Shown here: positions 37,052 through 47,130 of the stretch, one piece after another | How the letters are laid out: every line of letters starts with the position of its first letter | How positions within the stretch are numbered: the first letter of the stretch is position 1 | Assembly: GCF_017744435.1 (NCBI RefSeq) | Contig: NZ_JAGIBG010000012.1 | Span: 123,491-187,490 of the forward strand | DNA from: Pseudomonas sp. | GTDB lineage: Bacteria > Pseudomonadota > Gammaproteobacteria > Pseudomonadales > Pseudomonadaceae | DNA length: 64,000 bases | Reading direction: 5' to 3' | Notes under the pieces: generated by a model | Seen by the model: the letters and a program-made list of their open reading frames with translations, nothing else | The model's database searches: none | Told to the model about the DNA's origin: nothing | Position numbers and translations under genes: made by a program

Positions 37052-38254
37052 TCACAGACCGACTTGGGCATCGGGCGCATGGCCCAGGGCGTGCAGGCGG
37101 AAGCTGCGGGCGTAGGCATATGGGTCCGTGCCGTCCCAGCGCGTGCCGTCGATCAGCAGGCTGCTGCGCATGGCTGACTCGGGGCAGGGTACGCCGAGTG
37201 CGTCGGCGGCCTCGCGGTACAACGTCAATTGCTGCACCTGGCGGGCAACGCCGAGGTAGTCGGGGTCGTCACGCAGCAGGCCCCAGCGGCGGAACTGGGT
37301 CATGAACCACATGCCGTCCGACAGGTAAGGCAGGTTGGCGCGGCCCTGGTCGAACAGGCGCAGGGCGTGCCGGTCGTGCCAGGCGTTGCCCAGGCCGTCC
37401 TGATAGTTGCCCAGCAGGCGCGGCTCGACGTTCTCGAGCGGTGTGTCGAGGTAGGCGCTGCCGCTGAGCAGTTGCGCGGTGCTGCGCAGGTTCTCCGGGC
37501 TCTGTTCGATGAACCGGCTGGCAGCGAGTACCGCCTTGACCAGTGCGCGTGCGCTATTGGGGTTGTGCTCGGCGAAGGCGCGGGTGCAGGCCAGTACCTT
37601 CTCCGGGTGGTCGGGCCAGATCGACTGGCTGGTGGCCAGGGTGAAACCCTGGCCCTGGCTGATGGCGGCAGCGGCCCAAGGCTCGCCGACGCAGAAACCG
37701 TCGATGCGCCCGGCCTGGATATGCGCCGCCATCTGTGCCGGCGGCACCACCACGCTGGTGACGTCATGCAGCGGGTGGATGCCCTGGCTGGCCAGCCAAT
37801 AATACAGCCACATGGCATGGGTGCCGGTGGGGAAGGTCTGGGCGAAGGTCAGCCGTGCGCCATGCTGGTGCACCTGTTGCGCCAGTGCCTCAGGGCTGGT
37901 CACGCCCTTGCGCTGCAGGGCTGGCGACAGGTTGATGGCCTGGGCATTCTGGTTCAGCCCCATGAGCACCGCCAGGTCGCTCGCCGGCACGCCGCCGATC
38001 CCCAGGTGCACGGCGTAGACCAGGCCGTAGAGGCAATGGGCGGCGTCCAGCTCGCCGCTGGCCAGCTTGTCGCGCAGGCCGGCCCAGGAACCCTGGCGTT
38101 TGAGGTTGAGGGTCAGGCCGTGCTGCTGGGCGAAACCCTGGGTGGCGGCGACCACCACCGAGGCGCAATCGGTCAGGGCCATGTAGCCGATGTTGAGGCT
38201 GGGTTTCTCCGGCGCGTCGCTGCCGTTTACCCAGGCTAGAGGTGCTGTATTCAC
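37052..38254 (-). CDS. nasS: NasS, nitrate/nitrite sensor (ABC-type binding-protein fold)
   Basis: 400 residues. It resembles the NrtA/CmpA nitrate-binding proteins ([53 protein letters not shown]) but lacks a signal peptide or lipobox, as expected for the cytosolic NasS that sequesters NasT until nitrate binds. The start is taken as GTG at 38254, with GAGGAC 6-11 bases upstream; an ATG at 38314 is possible but gives a non-conserved-looking extension. It is the first gene of nasS-nasT and is divergent from pyrD across about 127 bases. Confidence 0.9.
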   Translation of the reverse strand: MNTAPLAWVNGSDAPEKPSLNIGYMALTDCASVVVAATQGFAQQHGLTLNLKRQGSWAGLRDKLASGELDAAHCLYGLVYAVHLGIGGVPASDLAVLMGLNQNAQAINLSPALQRKGVTSPEALAQQVHQHGARLTFAQTFPTGTHAMWLYYWLASQGIHPLHDVTSVVVPPAQMAAHIQAGRIDGFCVGEPWAAAAISQGQGFTLATSQSIWPDHPEKVLACTRAFAEHNPNSARALVKAVLAASRFIEQSPENLRSTAQLLSGSAYLDTPLENVEPRLLGNYQDGLGNAWHDRHALRLFDQGRANLPYLSDGMWFMTQFRRWGLLRDDPDYLGVARQVQQLTLYREAADALGVPCPESAMRSSLLIDGTRWDGTDPYAYARSFRLHALGHAPDAQVGL

Positions 38255-38318
38255 GAAGGTCCTCGGCCGAACTGAACAGGCTGTAGGCAAGGGAAGTAGC
38301 AACCCATGTGCCAAGCCC

Positions 38319-38348
38319 CTGTCATGCCGGGCGCGCGCTGGCTATAAT
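38319..38348 (+). promoter_or_regulatory. Predicted sigma-70 promoter of pyrD
   Basis: A consensus -10 box TATAAT at 38343-38348 with a CTGTCA/TGTCAT-type -35 element 17-18 bases upstream. The predicted transcript starts near 38355, about 27 bases before the pyrD ATG. Confidence 0.65.
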
Positions 38349-38381
38349 CGCTGCCTCACTCACCCCGAGCCTTGCCCGCCC

Positions 38382-39407
38382 ATGTATACCCTGGCCCGCC
38401 AGCTGCTGTTCAAGCTTTCCCCGGAAACCTCCCATGACCTGTCCCTGGACCTGATCGGCGCCGGTGGCCGGCTTGGGCTCAACGGTGTGCTGTGCAAGCA
38501 GCCGGCCGCGTTGCCAGTGACCGTGATGGGCTTGAACTTCGCCAACCCGGTGGGGCTGGCGGCGGGCCTGGACAAGAACGGCGCGGCCATCGACGGCTTT
38601 GCCCAGCTGGGCTTCGGCTTTGTCGAGATCGGTACCGTGACCCCGCGTCCGCAGCCGGGCAACCCCAAGCCACGCTTGTTCCGCCTGCCGCAGGCGACGG
38701 CGATCATCAACCGCATGGGCTTCAACAACCTGGGCGTCGATCACCTGCTCGAGCGCGTGCGTGCTTCGCGCTACGACGGTGTGCTGGGCATCAACATCGG
38801 CAAGAACTTCGATACCCCGGTCGAGCGTGCGGTCGACGACTACCTGATCTGCCTGAACAAGGTTTATGGCGAAGCCAGCTATATCACCGTCAACGTCAGC
38901 TCGCCGAACACTCCGGGCCTGCGCAGCCTGCAGTTCGGCGACTCGCTCAAGCAGCTGCTCGATGCCCTTGCCGAGCGCCGTGAGCAGCTGGCCGCCGAGC
39001 AAGGCAAGCGCGTACCGCTGGCGATCAAGATCGCGCCGGACATGAGCGACGAGGAAACCGCACTGGTGGCCTCGGCACTGATGGAATCGGGAATGGATGC
39101 GGTGATTGCCACCAACACCACCCTGGGTCGCGAGGGTGTCGAAGGGCTGGAGCACGGTGGCGAGGCCGGTGGCCTGTCGGGCGCGCCAGTGCTGGAGAAG
39201 AGCACACATATAGTGAAGGTGCTGGCGGGCGAGCTGGGTGGCAAGCTGCCAATCATCGCCGCCGGTGGCATTACCGAAGGCCGTCATGCGGCAGAGAAAA
39301 TCGCCGCTGGGGCGAGCCTGGTGCAGATCTACTCGGGCTTCATCTACAAGGGCCCGGCACTGATTCGCGAAGCGGTGGATGCGATCGCGGCAATGCCCAA
39401 GGCCTGA
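38382..39407 (+). CDS. pyrD: Dihydroorotate dehydrogenase, class 2 (quinone)
   Basis: 341 residues. It oxidises dihydroorotate to orotate with quinone as acceptor in pyrimidine synthesis. The N-terminal helices ([22 protein letters not shown]) are the membrane/quinone-binding extension of class 2 enzymes. The FMN barrel follows with [44 protein letters not shown] (catalytic Ser in the class 2 enzymes) and [16 protein letters not shown]. The ATG at 38382 sits just downstream of a consensus -10 box. The gene is monocistronic. Confidence 0.97.
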   Translation: MYTLARQLLFKLSPETSHDLSLDLIGAGGRLGLNGVLCKQPAALPVTVMGLNFANPVGLAAGLDKNGAAIDGFAQLGFGFVEIGTVTPRPQPGNPKPRLFRLPQATAIINRMGFNNLGVDHLLERVRASRYDGVLGINIGKNFDTPVERAVDDYLICLNKVYGEASYITVNVSSPNTPGLRSLQFGDSLKQLLDALAERREQLAAEQGKRVPLAIKIAPDMSDEETALVASALMESGMDAVIATNTTLGREGVEGLEHGGEAGGLSGAPVLEKSTHIVKVLAGELGGKLPIIAAGGITEGRHAAEKIAAGASLVQIYSGFIYKGPALIREAVDAIAAMPKA

Positions 39408-39417
39408 AGGCGGGCAT

Positions 39418-39444
39418 AAAAAAGGGCCCCGTCAAGGGGCCCCT
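39418..39444 (-). terminator. Intrinsic terminator of rmf
   Basis: Stem GGGGCCC / GGGCCCC around TTGAC, followed on the minus strand by TTTTTTAT (AAAAAA at 39418-39423 on the plus strand). The T tract is on the minus side, so it mainly serves rmf; it may also stop pyrD transcripts. Confidence 0.88.
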
Positions 39445-39503
39445 GGGCCGAAGCCCGCCGCCCGGATAGGGCGCGCATGGTAACTCGAATTCAGTGTCCT
39501 CGT

Positions 39504-39719
39504 TCAGCCAACGGCGTGATTTTCGTTGAGTCTATGGATGCCAGCGGTGCCAGTCATTCCGTCCCAGTTATCACCGCGACCTTCGCGCCAGCCGTTGATC
39601 CAGGCTTGGCGAACTGAAGGAAGAGTAAAGGGGCAAAGTTCGCGGGATTTGCCGGTGACCCCGTATTGGTAGCCACGTGAATATGCTCTTTCCAACGGAT
39701 CACGCTTAAGTCTTCTCAT
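39504..39719 (-). CDS. rmf: Ribosome modulation factor
   Basis: 71 residues, basic: MRRLKRDPLERAYSRGYQYG, then GKSRELCPF and QAWINGWREGRGDN. This is a complete RMF. In stationary phase it dimerises 70S ribosomes to 100S particles by occupying the 30S platform near the anti-Shine-Dalgarno region. It is slightly longer than the E. coli protein (55 residues), with a C-terminal tail as in other pseudomonads. It stands alone, convergent with pyrD. Confidence 0.97.
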   Translation of the reverse strand: MRRLKRDPLERAYSRGYQYGVTGKSRELCPFTLPSVRQAWINGWREGRGDNWDGMTGTAGIHRLNENHAVG

Positions 39720-40282
39720 AGGGTGTTGCCCTCACTTGTTGACTGTAATGTCCCGTCGGCCTCTCCGAGGCCGGGCAGAGTCTTTCTGCCGGTTTTGCGC
39801 TCGCTGCCGGCGTGGCGAGCTGAAGGTGCCGCCTCGTTGCGAAGCGGCCTGAGACCAGTTCTATCGAATGCAGGTCACCGTGTGAATGATCGATTTGTCA
39901 TAAGCACGTAACCTTTCCAAGGGTGAAGGGATAAGTAAATAAATGCGACTCAACCTTGTTTGACGTTGAGCCTGCTGTGATCAGGGTTTGCCGAACCTTG
40001 ACGTCATTTCGCCAGCGTTGCTGCGGGATGACAGAAATATTTGGTAATGCGACGAAGGGTCACACCGGCCCCGAAGTCGACGGAAATTATTGGTACTGCC
40101 TGATGATCTAAGCTGTTTTTGCCACCTGGCGAGCAGCGGATCGATCAGGCGGCCCGGCCCCTCGGCTGCGCTGATGCAGCGGGGAAGGCCACTCGGACGC
40201 TTGCTGGAAGGGTGTTCGGGCAAACATCGGCCAGGCGATGCGTCGCCTCGTCACTTACATAGCCCAAGGCGCTGGAATACTC
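39720..40282. other. Long gene-free region between divergent rmf and rlmL
   Basis: 563 bases without a convincing gene. Short open frames here (39723-39911 plus, 39981-40223 minus) have no ribosome-binding site or protein-like composition. The middle (about 39890-40110) is more A+T-rich than its surroundings and contains a small stem (CTCAAC / GTTGAG at 39949-39970). It must hold the rmf and rlmL promoters, but I could not assign boxes. Confidence 0.6.
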
Positions 40283-42475
40283 ATGTCGGACCGTTTCGAA
40301 CTCTATCTCACCTGCCCCAAAGGCCTGGAAGGCCTGCTTGCCGAAGAGGCCCGAGGCCTCGGCCTCGATGATGTGCGTGAGCACACCTCGGCCATTCGCG
40401 GCGCCGCCGACATGGAAACCGCCTACCGCCTGTGCCTCTGGTCGCGCCTGGCCAACCGCGTGTTGCTGGTGCTCAAGCGCTTCTCGATGAAGAACGCCGA
40501 CGACCTTTACGATGGCGTGCATGCTGTCGACTGGGCCGACCACCTGGCTGCCGACGGTACCCTGGCGGTGGAGTTCAGCGGCCATGGCTCGGGCATCGAC
40601 AACACCCATTTCGGTGCGCTCAAGGTCAAGGATGCGATCGTCGACAAGCTGCGCAACCGTGAGGGCCTGCGCCCGTCGGTGGAAAAGGTCGACCCGGATG
40701 TGCGCGTGCACCTGCGTCTGGACCGTGGCGAGGCGATCCTCTCGCTCGACCTGTCCGGCCACAGCCTGCACCAGCGTGGCTACCGCCTGCAGCAAGGCGC
40801 CGCGCCACTGAAGGAAAACCTCGCGGCTGCGGTGCTGATCCGCGCCGGCTGGCCGCGCATTGCTGCCGAGGGCGGCGCCCTGGCCGACCCGATGTGCGGT
40901 GTGGGTACCTTCCTGGTGGAGGCAGCGATGATCGCCGCCGATATCGCGCCCAACCTCAAGCGTGAACGCTGGGGCTTCAGTGCCTGGCTCGGCCATGTGC
41001 CGGCCACCTGGCGCAAGGTCCACGAAGAGGGCCTGGCCCGCGCGCAGGCCGGCCTGGCCAAGCCGCCACTGTGGATTCGCGGTTATGAAGCCGACCCGCG
41101 GTTGATCCAGCCGGGGCGCAACAACGTCGAGCGTGCAGGCCTGGGCGACTGGGTGAAGATCTACCAGGGCGAAGTCAGCACCTTCGAGCCACGCCCGGAC
41201 CAGAACCAGAAAGGCCTGGTCATCAGCAACCCGCCGTACGGCGAGCGCCTGGGTGACGAGGCCAGCCTGTTGTACCTCTACCAGAACTTTGGCGAACGCC
41301 TGCGTCAGGCCTGCATGGGCTGGGAAGCGGCGGTGTTCACCGGCGCACCGGAGCTGGGCAAGCGCATGGGCATCCGCAGCCACAAGCAATATGCCTTCTG
41401 GAACGGTGCGTTGCCGTGCAAGCTGCTGCTGTTCAAGGTCCAGCCTGACCAGTTCGTCACCGGCGAGCGCCGCGAGGCTCAGGCCGACAATGGTGAGGTC
41501 CGCCGCCCTGCGGCGGTTGCCAGCGAGCCGGCACGCCTGTCGGAAGGCGCACAGATGTTCGCCAACCGCCTGCAGAAGAACCTCAAGCAGCTCGGCAAGT
41601 GGGCCCGCCGTGAGCAGGTCAACTGCTACCGCCTGTACGATGCCGACATGCCTGAGTACGCCCTGGCAGTCGACCTCTACCAGGACTGGGTGCACGTGCA
41701 GGAGTACGCCGCCCCCCGCTCGATCGACCCGGACAAGGCCCAGGCACGCCTGCTCGATGCCCTGGCGGCGATCCCCCAGGCACTGAACATCGACCCGCAG
41801 CGTGTGGTGCTCAAGCGTCGCGAGCGCCAGAGCGGCACTCGCCAGTACGAGCGCCAGGCTACCGAAGGTCGCTTCCAGGAAGTGAACGAAGGCGGTGTCA
41901 AGCTGTTGGTCAACCTGACCGACTACCTCGACACCGGGCTGTTCCTCGACCACCGCCCGATGCGCATGCGCATCCAGCGCGAGGCCAACGGCAAGCGCTT
42001 CCTCAACCTGTTCTGCTACACCGCCACGGCCACCGTGCACGCGGCCAAGGGCGGTGCACGCAGCACCACCAGTGTCGACCTGTCGAAAACCTACCTGGAC
42101 TGGGCGCGGCGCAACCTGTCGCTGAACGGCTTCTCCGAGCGTAACCGCCTGGAGCAGGGTGATGTCATGGCCTGGCTGGAAGCCAACCGCGACAGCTACG
42201 ACCTGATCTTCATCGACCCGCCGACCTTCTCCAACTCCAAACGCATGGAAGGGGTGTTCGACGTCCAGCGCGACCATGTGCAACTGCTCGACCTGGCCAT
42301 GGCCCGCCTGGCACCGGGTGGCGTGCTGTATTTCTCCAACAACTTCCGCAAGTTCCAGCTCGACGAGCATGTGAGCACGCGCTATGCCGTGGAAGAAATC
42401 AGCGCCCAGACCCTGGACCCGGACTTCGCCCGCAATAACCGCATTCACCGCGCCTGGCGCCTGCAATTGCGTTAA
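40283..42475 (+). CDS. rlmL: RlmKL, bifunctional 23S rRNA methyltransferase (m2G2445 / m7G2069)
   Basis: 730 residues. The N-terminal half contains the THUMP domain (about 40-155) and the RlmL methyltransferase with VISNPPYGERLG near residue 315. The C-terminal half is the RlmK Rossmann methyltransferase with FLNLFCYTATATVHAAKGGA and LIFIDPPTFSNS. It modifies two guanines of 23S rRNA helix 74. The ATG at 40283 starts MSDRFELYLTCPKGLEGLL, the usual N terminus; the frame's earlier ATG at 40238 lacks support. Confidence 0.96.
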   Translation: MSDRFELYLTCPKGLEGLLAEEARGLGLDDVREHTSAIRGAADMETAYRLCLWSRLANRVLLVLKRFSMKNADDLYDGVHAVDWADHLAADGTLAVEFSGHGSGIDNTHFGALKVKDAIVDKLRNREGLRPSVEKVDPDVRVHLRLDRGEAILSLDLSGHSLHQRGYRLQQGAAPLKENLAAAVLIRAGWPRIAAEGGALADPMCGVGTFLVEAAMIAADIAPNLKRERWGFSAWLGHVPATWRKVHEEGLARAQAGLAKPPLWIRGYEADPRLIQPGRNNVERAGLGDWVKIYQGEVSTFEPRPDQNQKGLVISNPPYGERLGDEASLLYLYQNFGERLRQACMGWEAAVFTGAPELGKRMGIRSHKQYAFWNGALPCKLLLFKVQPDQFVTGERREAQADNGEVRRPAAVASEPARLSEGAQMFANRLQKNLKQLGKWARREQVNCYRLYDADMPEYALAVDLYQDWVHVQEYAAPRSIDPDKAQARLLDALAAIPQALNIDPQRVVLKRRERQSGTRQYERQATEGRFQEVNEGGVKLLVNLTDYLDTGLFLDHRPMRMRIQREANGKRFLNLFCYTATATVHAAKGGARSTTSVDLSKTYLDWARRNLSLNGFSERNRLEQGDVMAWLEANRDSYDLIFIDPPTFSNSKRMEGVFDVQRDHVQLLDLAMARLAPGGVLYFSNNFRKFQLDEHVSTRYAVEEISAQTLDPDFARNNRIHRAWRLQLR

Positions 42476-42569
42476 TTCGACGAGGCGCATTGCGTGCCTA
42501 ATGGCCAATAGCTATAACTCAGCACAGGGCCAGAGAATTCGCAGGACGCTGACGTGATGAGATCGATCT

Positions 42570-44963
42570 ATGTCGAAGTGGGGCGTGCGTGCGAAGGTGC
42601 TGGGCCTGTGCAGCGAGGCGATGGCTGCCTGGGCGGTGGCGCTAGTGGCGTTGGTCGCCGGCGTCCTGCTGTCGGTCGGCCTGGCGCTGGCCGCGCAGGC
42701 CTTCTACAAACAGCAGTTGCGCCAGCGCTTCGAGCTGCTGGCCAGCGAGCGCCATAGCCGCATCGCCGAGCGTTTCGACGACCAGGAGCAACGCCTGGAC
42801 GGCTTGCGGCGCTTCTTCACCTACTCCAACGAAGTCACCCCGAGCGAGTTCGATGGCTACGCCCGGCCCTTGCTGCAGCGGACCCAGGCCTATTCCTGGG
42901 CGCCACGGGTCGAGGCAGGGCAGCGGCGCGAGTTCGAGCGCCAGGCGAGCATCTGGTTGGGGCAGGATTACCTGATCCGCGAGGTGGATGGCGCAGGCAA
43001 CTGGCACCCCTCGCCACGGCGCGACCATTACTACCCGGTGCTCTACACCCAGGCCGACCATTTGCAGGGGCAACCCTACGGGCTCGACCTGCGCAGCCAG
43101 CCGGCCCGCGAGCAGACCTTGGCGCGGGCATTGCAGCCCGGCAGCATGGCGGTTTCCGAGCCGCTGGACATGCTCAACGTCGCCCCCGGCTTTACCCGTG
43201 GGCTGCTGATGGTAGCCCCGGTGTTCTCCGATGCACGGCCTGAGGACCCGCCAGCGGGTTATGTCATGGCCTTGCTGAACATGCGTCAGTTGATCACCGA
43301 AGGCCTGCCGGTCGCTGCGAATGACAATCTGGTGGTCCGCATCATCGACCCGAGCGGGCGCGATGGCCATGAAGTGCTGTTCGATTCACAGAACCCGGTG
43401 GCGGCACTGGCCTTGGTCAGCACACAGTTGCTGCACCTGGCCGACCACCATTTCCAGCTCGACATTCGCCCGAGCCAGGCATTCATGCAGGCCAACCAGT
43501 CCGCCGCCGTCCTGGCCGTGGGGCTGCTCGGCGGTTTGCTGAGCCTGTTGCTGAGCGCGCTGCTCTACAGCCTGTTCAGCCAGCGCCAGCGTGCCTTGAC
43601 CCTGGTCGAGCAGCGCACGGCAGAGCTGCGGGTCAGCGAGCAATCGTTGCGCGATACCCACAACCAGTTGCGCAGCGTACTGGATGCCGCAACCCAGGTG
43701 GCCATCATCGCGACCAGCCTCAAGGGCGAGGTCAGCACCTTCAACGCCGGTGCTGAACGCATGCTGGGCTATTCGGCCGGTGAAGCCGTCGGGCATCTGC
43801 AGCTGGAAGACCTGGTGATGCCTGAAGAGCTCAGCCAGCGCGCCCATGCCTTGAGCTTGCGCTATGGGCGGCACATCGCCGGTGGTCAGGCGATGTTCGC
43901 CGAGACCATCCAGGACAGTGGTGGCGAACCGGGCGAGTGGACGCTGGTGCGCAAGGATGGCAGCCACTTGCTGGCCAACATGCTGGTGACCGCCGTGCTC
44001 GACGAGCAAGGGCTGTGGGTCGGCTACCTGGCCATCTGCATCGATGTCACCGAGCGGCGCCGTGTGCACGAGGCGTTGGCCCTGCGTGATCGCTTGCTGG
44101 AGAAACTCAGCGCGGAAGTTCCTGGCGGGATCTATCAGTACCAGCTGGATGCCGATGGTCACTCTTGCTTCCCCTATGCCAGCCAGGGGCTGTTCGACAT
44201 CTACGAGGTCGACCTGCAGTTGCTGCGCGAGGATGCCACGGCGGTATTCGAACGCATTCATCCCGATGACCTGGAGCGCGTGCGCCGTTCGGTGCGCTAC
44301 TCCGCAGAACACCTTTCACCGTGGCGCGAAGAGTACCGGGTGCGCCTGCCGCGTGCCGGGTTGCGCTGGGTGCGCGGCGAAGCGACGCCGGAGCCCGGCG
44401 AGAATGGTTGCACGTTGTGGCATGGCTACCTCACCGATATCTCCGACCTCAAGGGGGTCGAGGAGGAGTTGCGTGCACTGTCGGTGACCGACGCGCTGAC
44501 CGGTATCCACAACCGCCGTTATTTCCAAGAGCGGCTCAAGGTCGAGCTGGACCGCGCCCAGCGTGATGAGCTGGACCTGGCCGTGATCATGCTCGACATT
44601 GATCATTTCAAACGGATCAACGATCAGTACGGCCATGCCGTGGGTGACCATGTGTTACGCAGCTTGTGCCAACGGATTGGTCAGCGCTTGCGCCGCACCG
44701 ATGTGTTCTGTCGCTTGGGTGGGGAGGAGTTCATGGTGCTGTGCCCGGGCAGCAATGCCGAACAGGCGCGGATGCTGGCCACGGAACTCTGGCAAGGCGT
44801 GCGCGGTGTGCCGGTCGAAGGGGTGGGCAAGGTGACTGCGAGCTTCGGCGTGGCCGGGTGGCGGCTGGGGGAGGGGGCTGATGCATTGCTGTTGCGGGCG
44901 GATGCCGGGGTGTATGCGGCCAAGCAGGCCGGCCGGGACCGGGTTGAAGCAGAGCTGACCTGA
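42570..44963 (+). CDS. CHASE-PAS-GGDEF diguanylate cyclase
   Basis: 797 residues. An N-terminal membrane helix (AMAAWAVALVALVAGVLLSVGLALA), a periplasmic CHASE sensor domain (about 75-285, with FEYRPRV-like TYSNEVTPSEFDGYARPLL), and a second helix (SAAVLAVGLLGGLLSLLLSALLYSLF) near 315. Then follow two PAS/PAC segments (about 375-500 and 515-630) and a C-terminal GGDEF domain with intact GGEEF active site (~718) and DALTGIHNRRYF. It should make cyclic di-GMP in response to a periplasmic ligand and a cytosolic cue. There is no EAL domain. An inhibitory RxxD is not obvious ahead of the active site. Confidence 0.93.
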   Translation: MSKWGVRAKVLGLCSEAMAAWAVALVALVAGVLLSVGLALAAQAFYKQQLRQRFELLASERHSRIAERFDDQEQRLDGLRRFFTYSNEVTPSEFDGYARPLLQRTQAYSWAPRVEAGQRREFERQASIWLGQDYLIREVDGAGNWHPSPRRDHYYPVLYTQADHLQGQPYGLDLRSQPAREQTLARALQPGSMAVSEPLDMLNVAPGFTRGLLMVAPVFSDARPEDPPAGYVMALLNMRQLITEGLPVAANDNLVVRIIDPSGRDGHEVLFDSQNPVAALALVSTQLLHLADHHFQLDIRPSQAFMQANQSAAVLAVGLLGGLLSLLLSALLYSLFSQRQRALTLVEQRTAELRVSEQSLRDTHNQLRSVLDAATQVAIIATSLKGEVSTFNAGAERMLGYSAGEAVGHLQLEDLVMPEELSQRAHALSLRYGRHIAGGQAMFAETIQDSGGEPGEWTLVRKDGSHLLANMLVTAVLDEQGLWVGYLAICIDVTERRRVHEALALRDRLLEKLSAEVPGGIYQYQLDADGHSCFPYASQGLFDIYEVDLQLLREDATAVFERIHPDDLERVRRSVRYSAEHLSPWREEYRVRLPRAGLRWVRGEATPEPGENGCTLWHGYLTDISDLKGVEEELRALSVTDALTGIHNRRYFQERLKVELDRAQRDELDLAVIMLDIDHFKRINDQYGHAVGDHVLRSLCQRIGQRLRRTDVFCRLGGEEFMVLCPGSNAEQARMLATELWQGVRGVPVEGVGKVTASFGVAGWRLGEGADALLLRADAGVYAAKQAGRDRVEAELT

Positions 44964-44975
44964 GATTGCTTTTTG

Positions 44976-45085
44976 CCTGTACCGGCCTCTTCGCGGGTAA
45001 ACCCGCTCCCACAGAGATGCCACAAGGCCTGGAGCCTGTGGTGCACCTGTGGGAGCGGGTTTACCCGCGAAAAGGCCGGTGCAGG
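44976..45085. repeat. Inverted pair of REP elements
   Basis: CGCGGGTAAACCCGCTCCCA and TGGGAGCGGGTTTACCCGCG with outer arms CCTGTACCGGCC and GGCCGGTGCAGG. It lies between the convergent diguanylate cyclase and dacB genes. Confidence 0.88.
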
Positions 45086-45096
45086 TTATCGACGCA

Positions 45097-46560
45097 TCAT
45101 TGCGCGGCAGCAGTCGCGCTGTTGTTCAGCTTCGGCTGGCGATACAGGTCCAGCAGCACCTGGTCGAGCACCTGCGAGGCACCCCACGGCTTCGGATCGT
45201 TGAGGATCGCCGCCACCGCCCAGGTATTGCCATTGCTGTCGCGGCTGAAGCCGGCAATCGCCCGCACGGTGTTCAGGGTGCCGGTCTTGATGTGCCCTTC
45301 ACCGGTCATGGCGGTGCGCTTGAGGCGTTTGCGCATGGTGCCGTCCATGCCCACCAGCGGCATCGAGCTGATGAACTCGGCCGAGTAAGGGCTGTTCCAT
45401 GCCGCCTGCAGCAGCGCCGCCATCTCGCGGGTGCTGACCCGCTCGGCACGTGACAGCCCGGAGCCGTTCTCCATCACCAGGTGCGGCGCGGTGATGCCCT
45501 TCTTCGCCAGCCACTGGCGCACCACGCGCTGGGCGGCACGGGCGTCGTCGCCATCGGCGTCGGTGCGGAACTGTGCGCCCAGGCTCAGGAACAGCTGCTG
45601 GGCCATGGTGTTGTTGCTGTACTTGTTGATGTCGCGGATCACTTCCACCAGGTCGGGCGAGAAGGCCCGGGCCAGCAGGCGCGCGCTCTTTGGCACGTTT
45701 TCGACGCGGTCTCGGCCCTGGATGCTGCCACCCAGCTCGTTCCAGATGGCCCTCACGGCGCCAGCAGCGTAGGTCGGGTGGTCAAGCAGCGACAGGTAGG
45801 TCTGCGAGTTGCAGCCATCGCCCAGCTGGCCGGTGACGGTCACGCTGATGCCGTCGGGTTGCGGCACCGGGTTATAGCGCACGTCGCCGCTGCACTGCTT
45901 GGAGGCCACGGCCTTGACCTGGTTGTCGATGCGGATGCTGGCGATCGGTGGCTCGACCGCGACGGTGACCTTGCCGCCGTCGTTGCGGGTCACGAAGCGC
46001 AGGGCCTTGAGGTTGATCATCAGCGAGTCGGGCTTGACCAGGAACGGCTTGTTGACGTCGCCACCGTCATCGTCGAACTGCGGCAGGTTGGGTTGCACGA
46101 AGTGGCTGCGGTCCAGCACCAGGTCGCCGGTAACGGTGCGTACGCCATTGGCGCGCAGGTCACGCATCAACAGCCAGAGCTTTTCCATGTTCAGCTTGGG
46201 GTCGCCGCCGCCCTTGAGGTACAGGTTGCCATTGAGCACACCGTTGCTCAGGGTGCCATCGGTGTAGAACTCGGTTTTCCACTGGAAGGTCGGGCCGAGC
46301 AGTTCAAGGGCGGCGTAGGTGGTGACCAGCTTCATGGTCGAAGCCGGGTTGACCGATACATCGGCGTTGAACACGGTGGCCGAGCCTGGGCCGTTCAGCG
46401 GCAGCATGACCAGCGACAGTGCACTGTCCTGCAGCTTGTTGGCCTTGAGCGCCTGCTGGACTTTCGGCGGCAGGGAGGTGTTGACGGCAGCTGCCTGGCT
46501 GGGCAGGGCAAGCGGCAGCAGCAGGCCAGCGAGAACGAGGGGACGGAGCTTTTTGATCAT
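45097..46560 (-). CDS. dacB: D-alanyl-D-alanine carboxypeptidase/endopeptidase, PBP4 (DacB)
   Basis: 487 residues, family S13. Signal peptide MIKKLRPLVLAGLLLPLALP..AAA, then the catalytic SxxK box STMK in VNPASTMKLV, the SxN box SNN in YSNNTMAQ, and the KTG box in HIKTGTLNTVR. These are in the order and with the large insert typical of PBP4. It trims peptidoglycan cross-links in the periplasm, and in pseudomonads loss of PBP4 can trigger AmpC induction. The ATG at 46560 is chosen for the signal peptide. Monocistronic, facing away from yggL. Confidence 0.95.
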   Translation of the reverse strand: MIKKLRPLVLAGLLLPLALPSQAAAVNTSLPPKVQQALKANKLQDSALSLVMLPLNGPGSATVFNADVSVNPASTMKLVTTYAALELLGPTFQWKTEFYTDGTLSNGVLNGNLYLKGGGDPKLNMEKLWLLMRDLRANGVRTVTGDLVLDRSHFVQPNLPQFDDDGGDVNKPFLVKPDSLMINLKALRFVTRNDGGKVTVAVEPPIASIRIDNQVKAVASKQCSGDVRYNPVPQPDGISVTVTGQLGDGCNSQTYLSLLDHPTYAAGAVRAIWNELGGSIQGRDRVENVPKSARLLARAFSPDLVEVIRDINKYSNNTMAQQLFLSLGAQFRTDADGDDARAAQRVVRQWLAKKGITAPHLVMENGSGLSRAERVSTREMAALLQAAWNSPYSAEFISSMPLVGMDGTMRKRLKRTAMTGEGHIKTGTLNTVRAIAGFSRDSNGNTWAVAAILNDPKPWGASQVLDQVLLDLYRQPKLNNSATAAAQ

Positions 46561-46747
46561 ATGGATTAAATACCCTGCGGACGAGGGGAAAAGACAATGG
46601 GGCTGTAAGAGATGATCACCCCAGGATGAAATATAGAGCGCATTATGCCCCAAGCGCAGCGTTCATGCGCCACGTTCGACGGAAAAGCGCCTTTGTAGCG
46701 CGGAAACTGGTAAAGTGCCGCGCGTTAATACTCAAGAGGATTGTTTC

Positions 46748-47092
46748 ATGGCTACCAACCGTTCCCGTCGTCTGCGCAAGAAGCTGTGCGTTGATGAATT
46801 CCAGGAGCTGGGTTTCGAACTGAACCTGGGTTTCAAGGAAGACCTGTCCGACGAAGCCATCGATGCCTTCCTCGACGCGTTCCTGGCAGAAGCCATGGAT
46901 GCCAACGGCCTGGACTACGTCGGCGGCGATGACTTCGGCCTGGTCTGCCTGGCCAACCGCGGTTCGGTCAGCGAAGAGCAGCGCGCCACTGTCGAAGCCT
47001 GGCTCAAAGGCCGCAGCGAACTGACCAACATCGAAGTCAGCCCGCTGCTGGACGCCTGGTATCCGGAAAAGCCGATCAACCCGGCTTCCTGA
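46748..47092 (+). CDS. yggL: YggL family (DUF469) 50S-associated protein
   Basis: 114 residues: MATNRSRRLRKKLCVDEFQE, GFELNLGFKEDLSDEAIDAFLD and FGLVCLANRGSVSEEQRATVE. This matches YggL, a basic N terminus with an acidic body, reported to bind the 50S subunit in E. coli. AGAGGA lies about 10 bases before the ATG. The gene ends just before a stem-loop at 47103, convergent with the sensor kinase. Confidence 0.9.
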   Translation: MATNRSRRLRKKLCVDEFQELGFELNLGFKEDLSDEAIDAFLDAFLAEAMDANGLDYVGGDDFGLVCLANRGSVSEEQRATVEAWLKGRSELTNIEVSPLLDAWYPEKPINPAS

Positions 47093-47102
47093 TGCGTGCT
47101 TG

Positions 47103-47129
47103 AGCGGCGCCCCGCACGGGCGTCGCTCA
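47103..47129. terminator. Stem-loop between yggL and the hybrid kinase gene
   Basis: GAGCGGCGCCC / GGGCGTCGCTC with a CGCAC loop (one G-T pair). It lies 8 bases after the yggL stop and 2 bases after the convergent kinase gene. No T tract follows, so termination strength is uncertain. Confidence 0.6.
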
Positions 47130-47130
47130 G

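Noticed and set aside
39723..39911. A 62-codon frame in the rmf-rlmL gap
   Set aside because: Poor composition (Pro/Arg/Ser rich), no ribosome-binding site, no neighbours in operon order.
39981..40223. An 80-codon minus-strand frame in the rmf-rlmL gap
   Set aside because: No ribosome-binding site or recognisable feature; likely chance.
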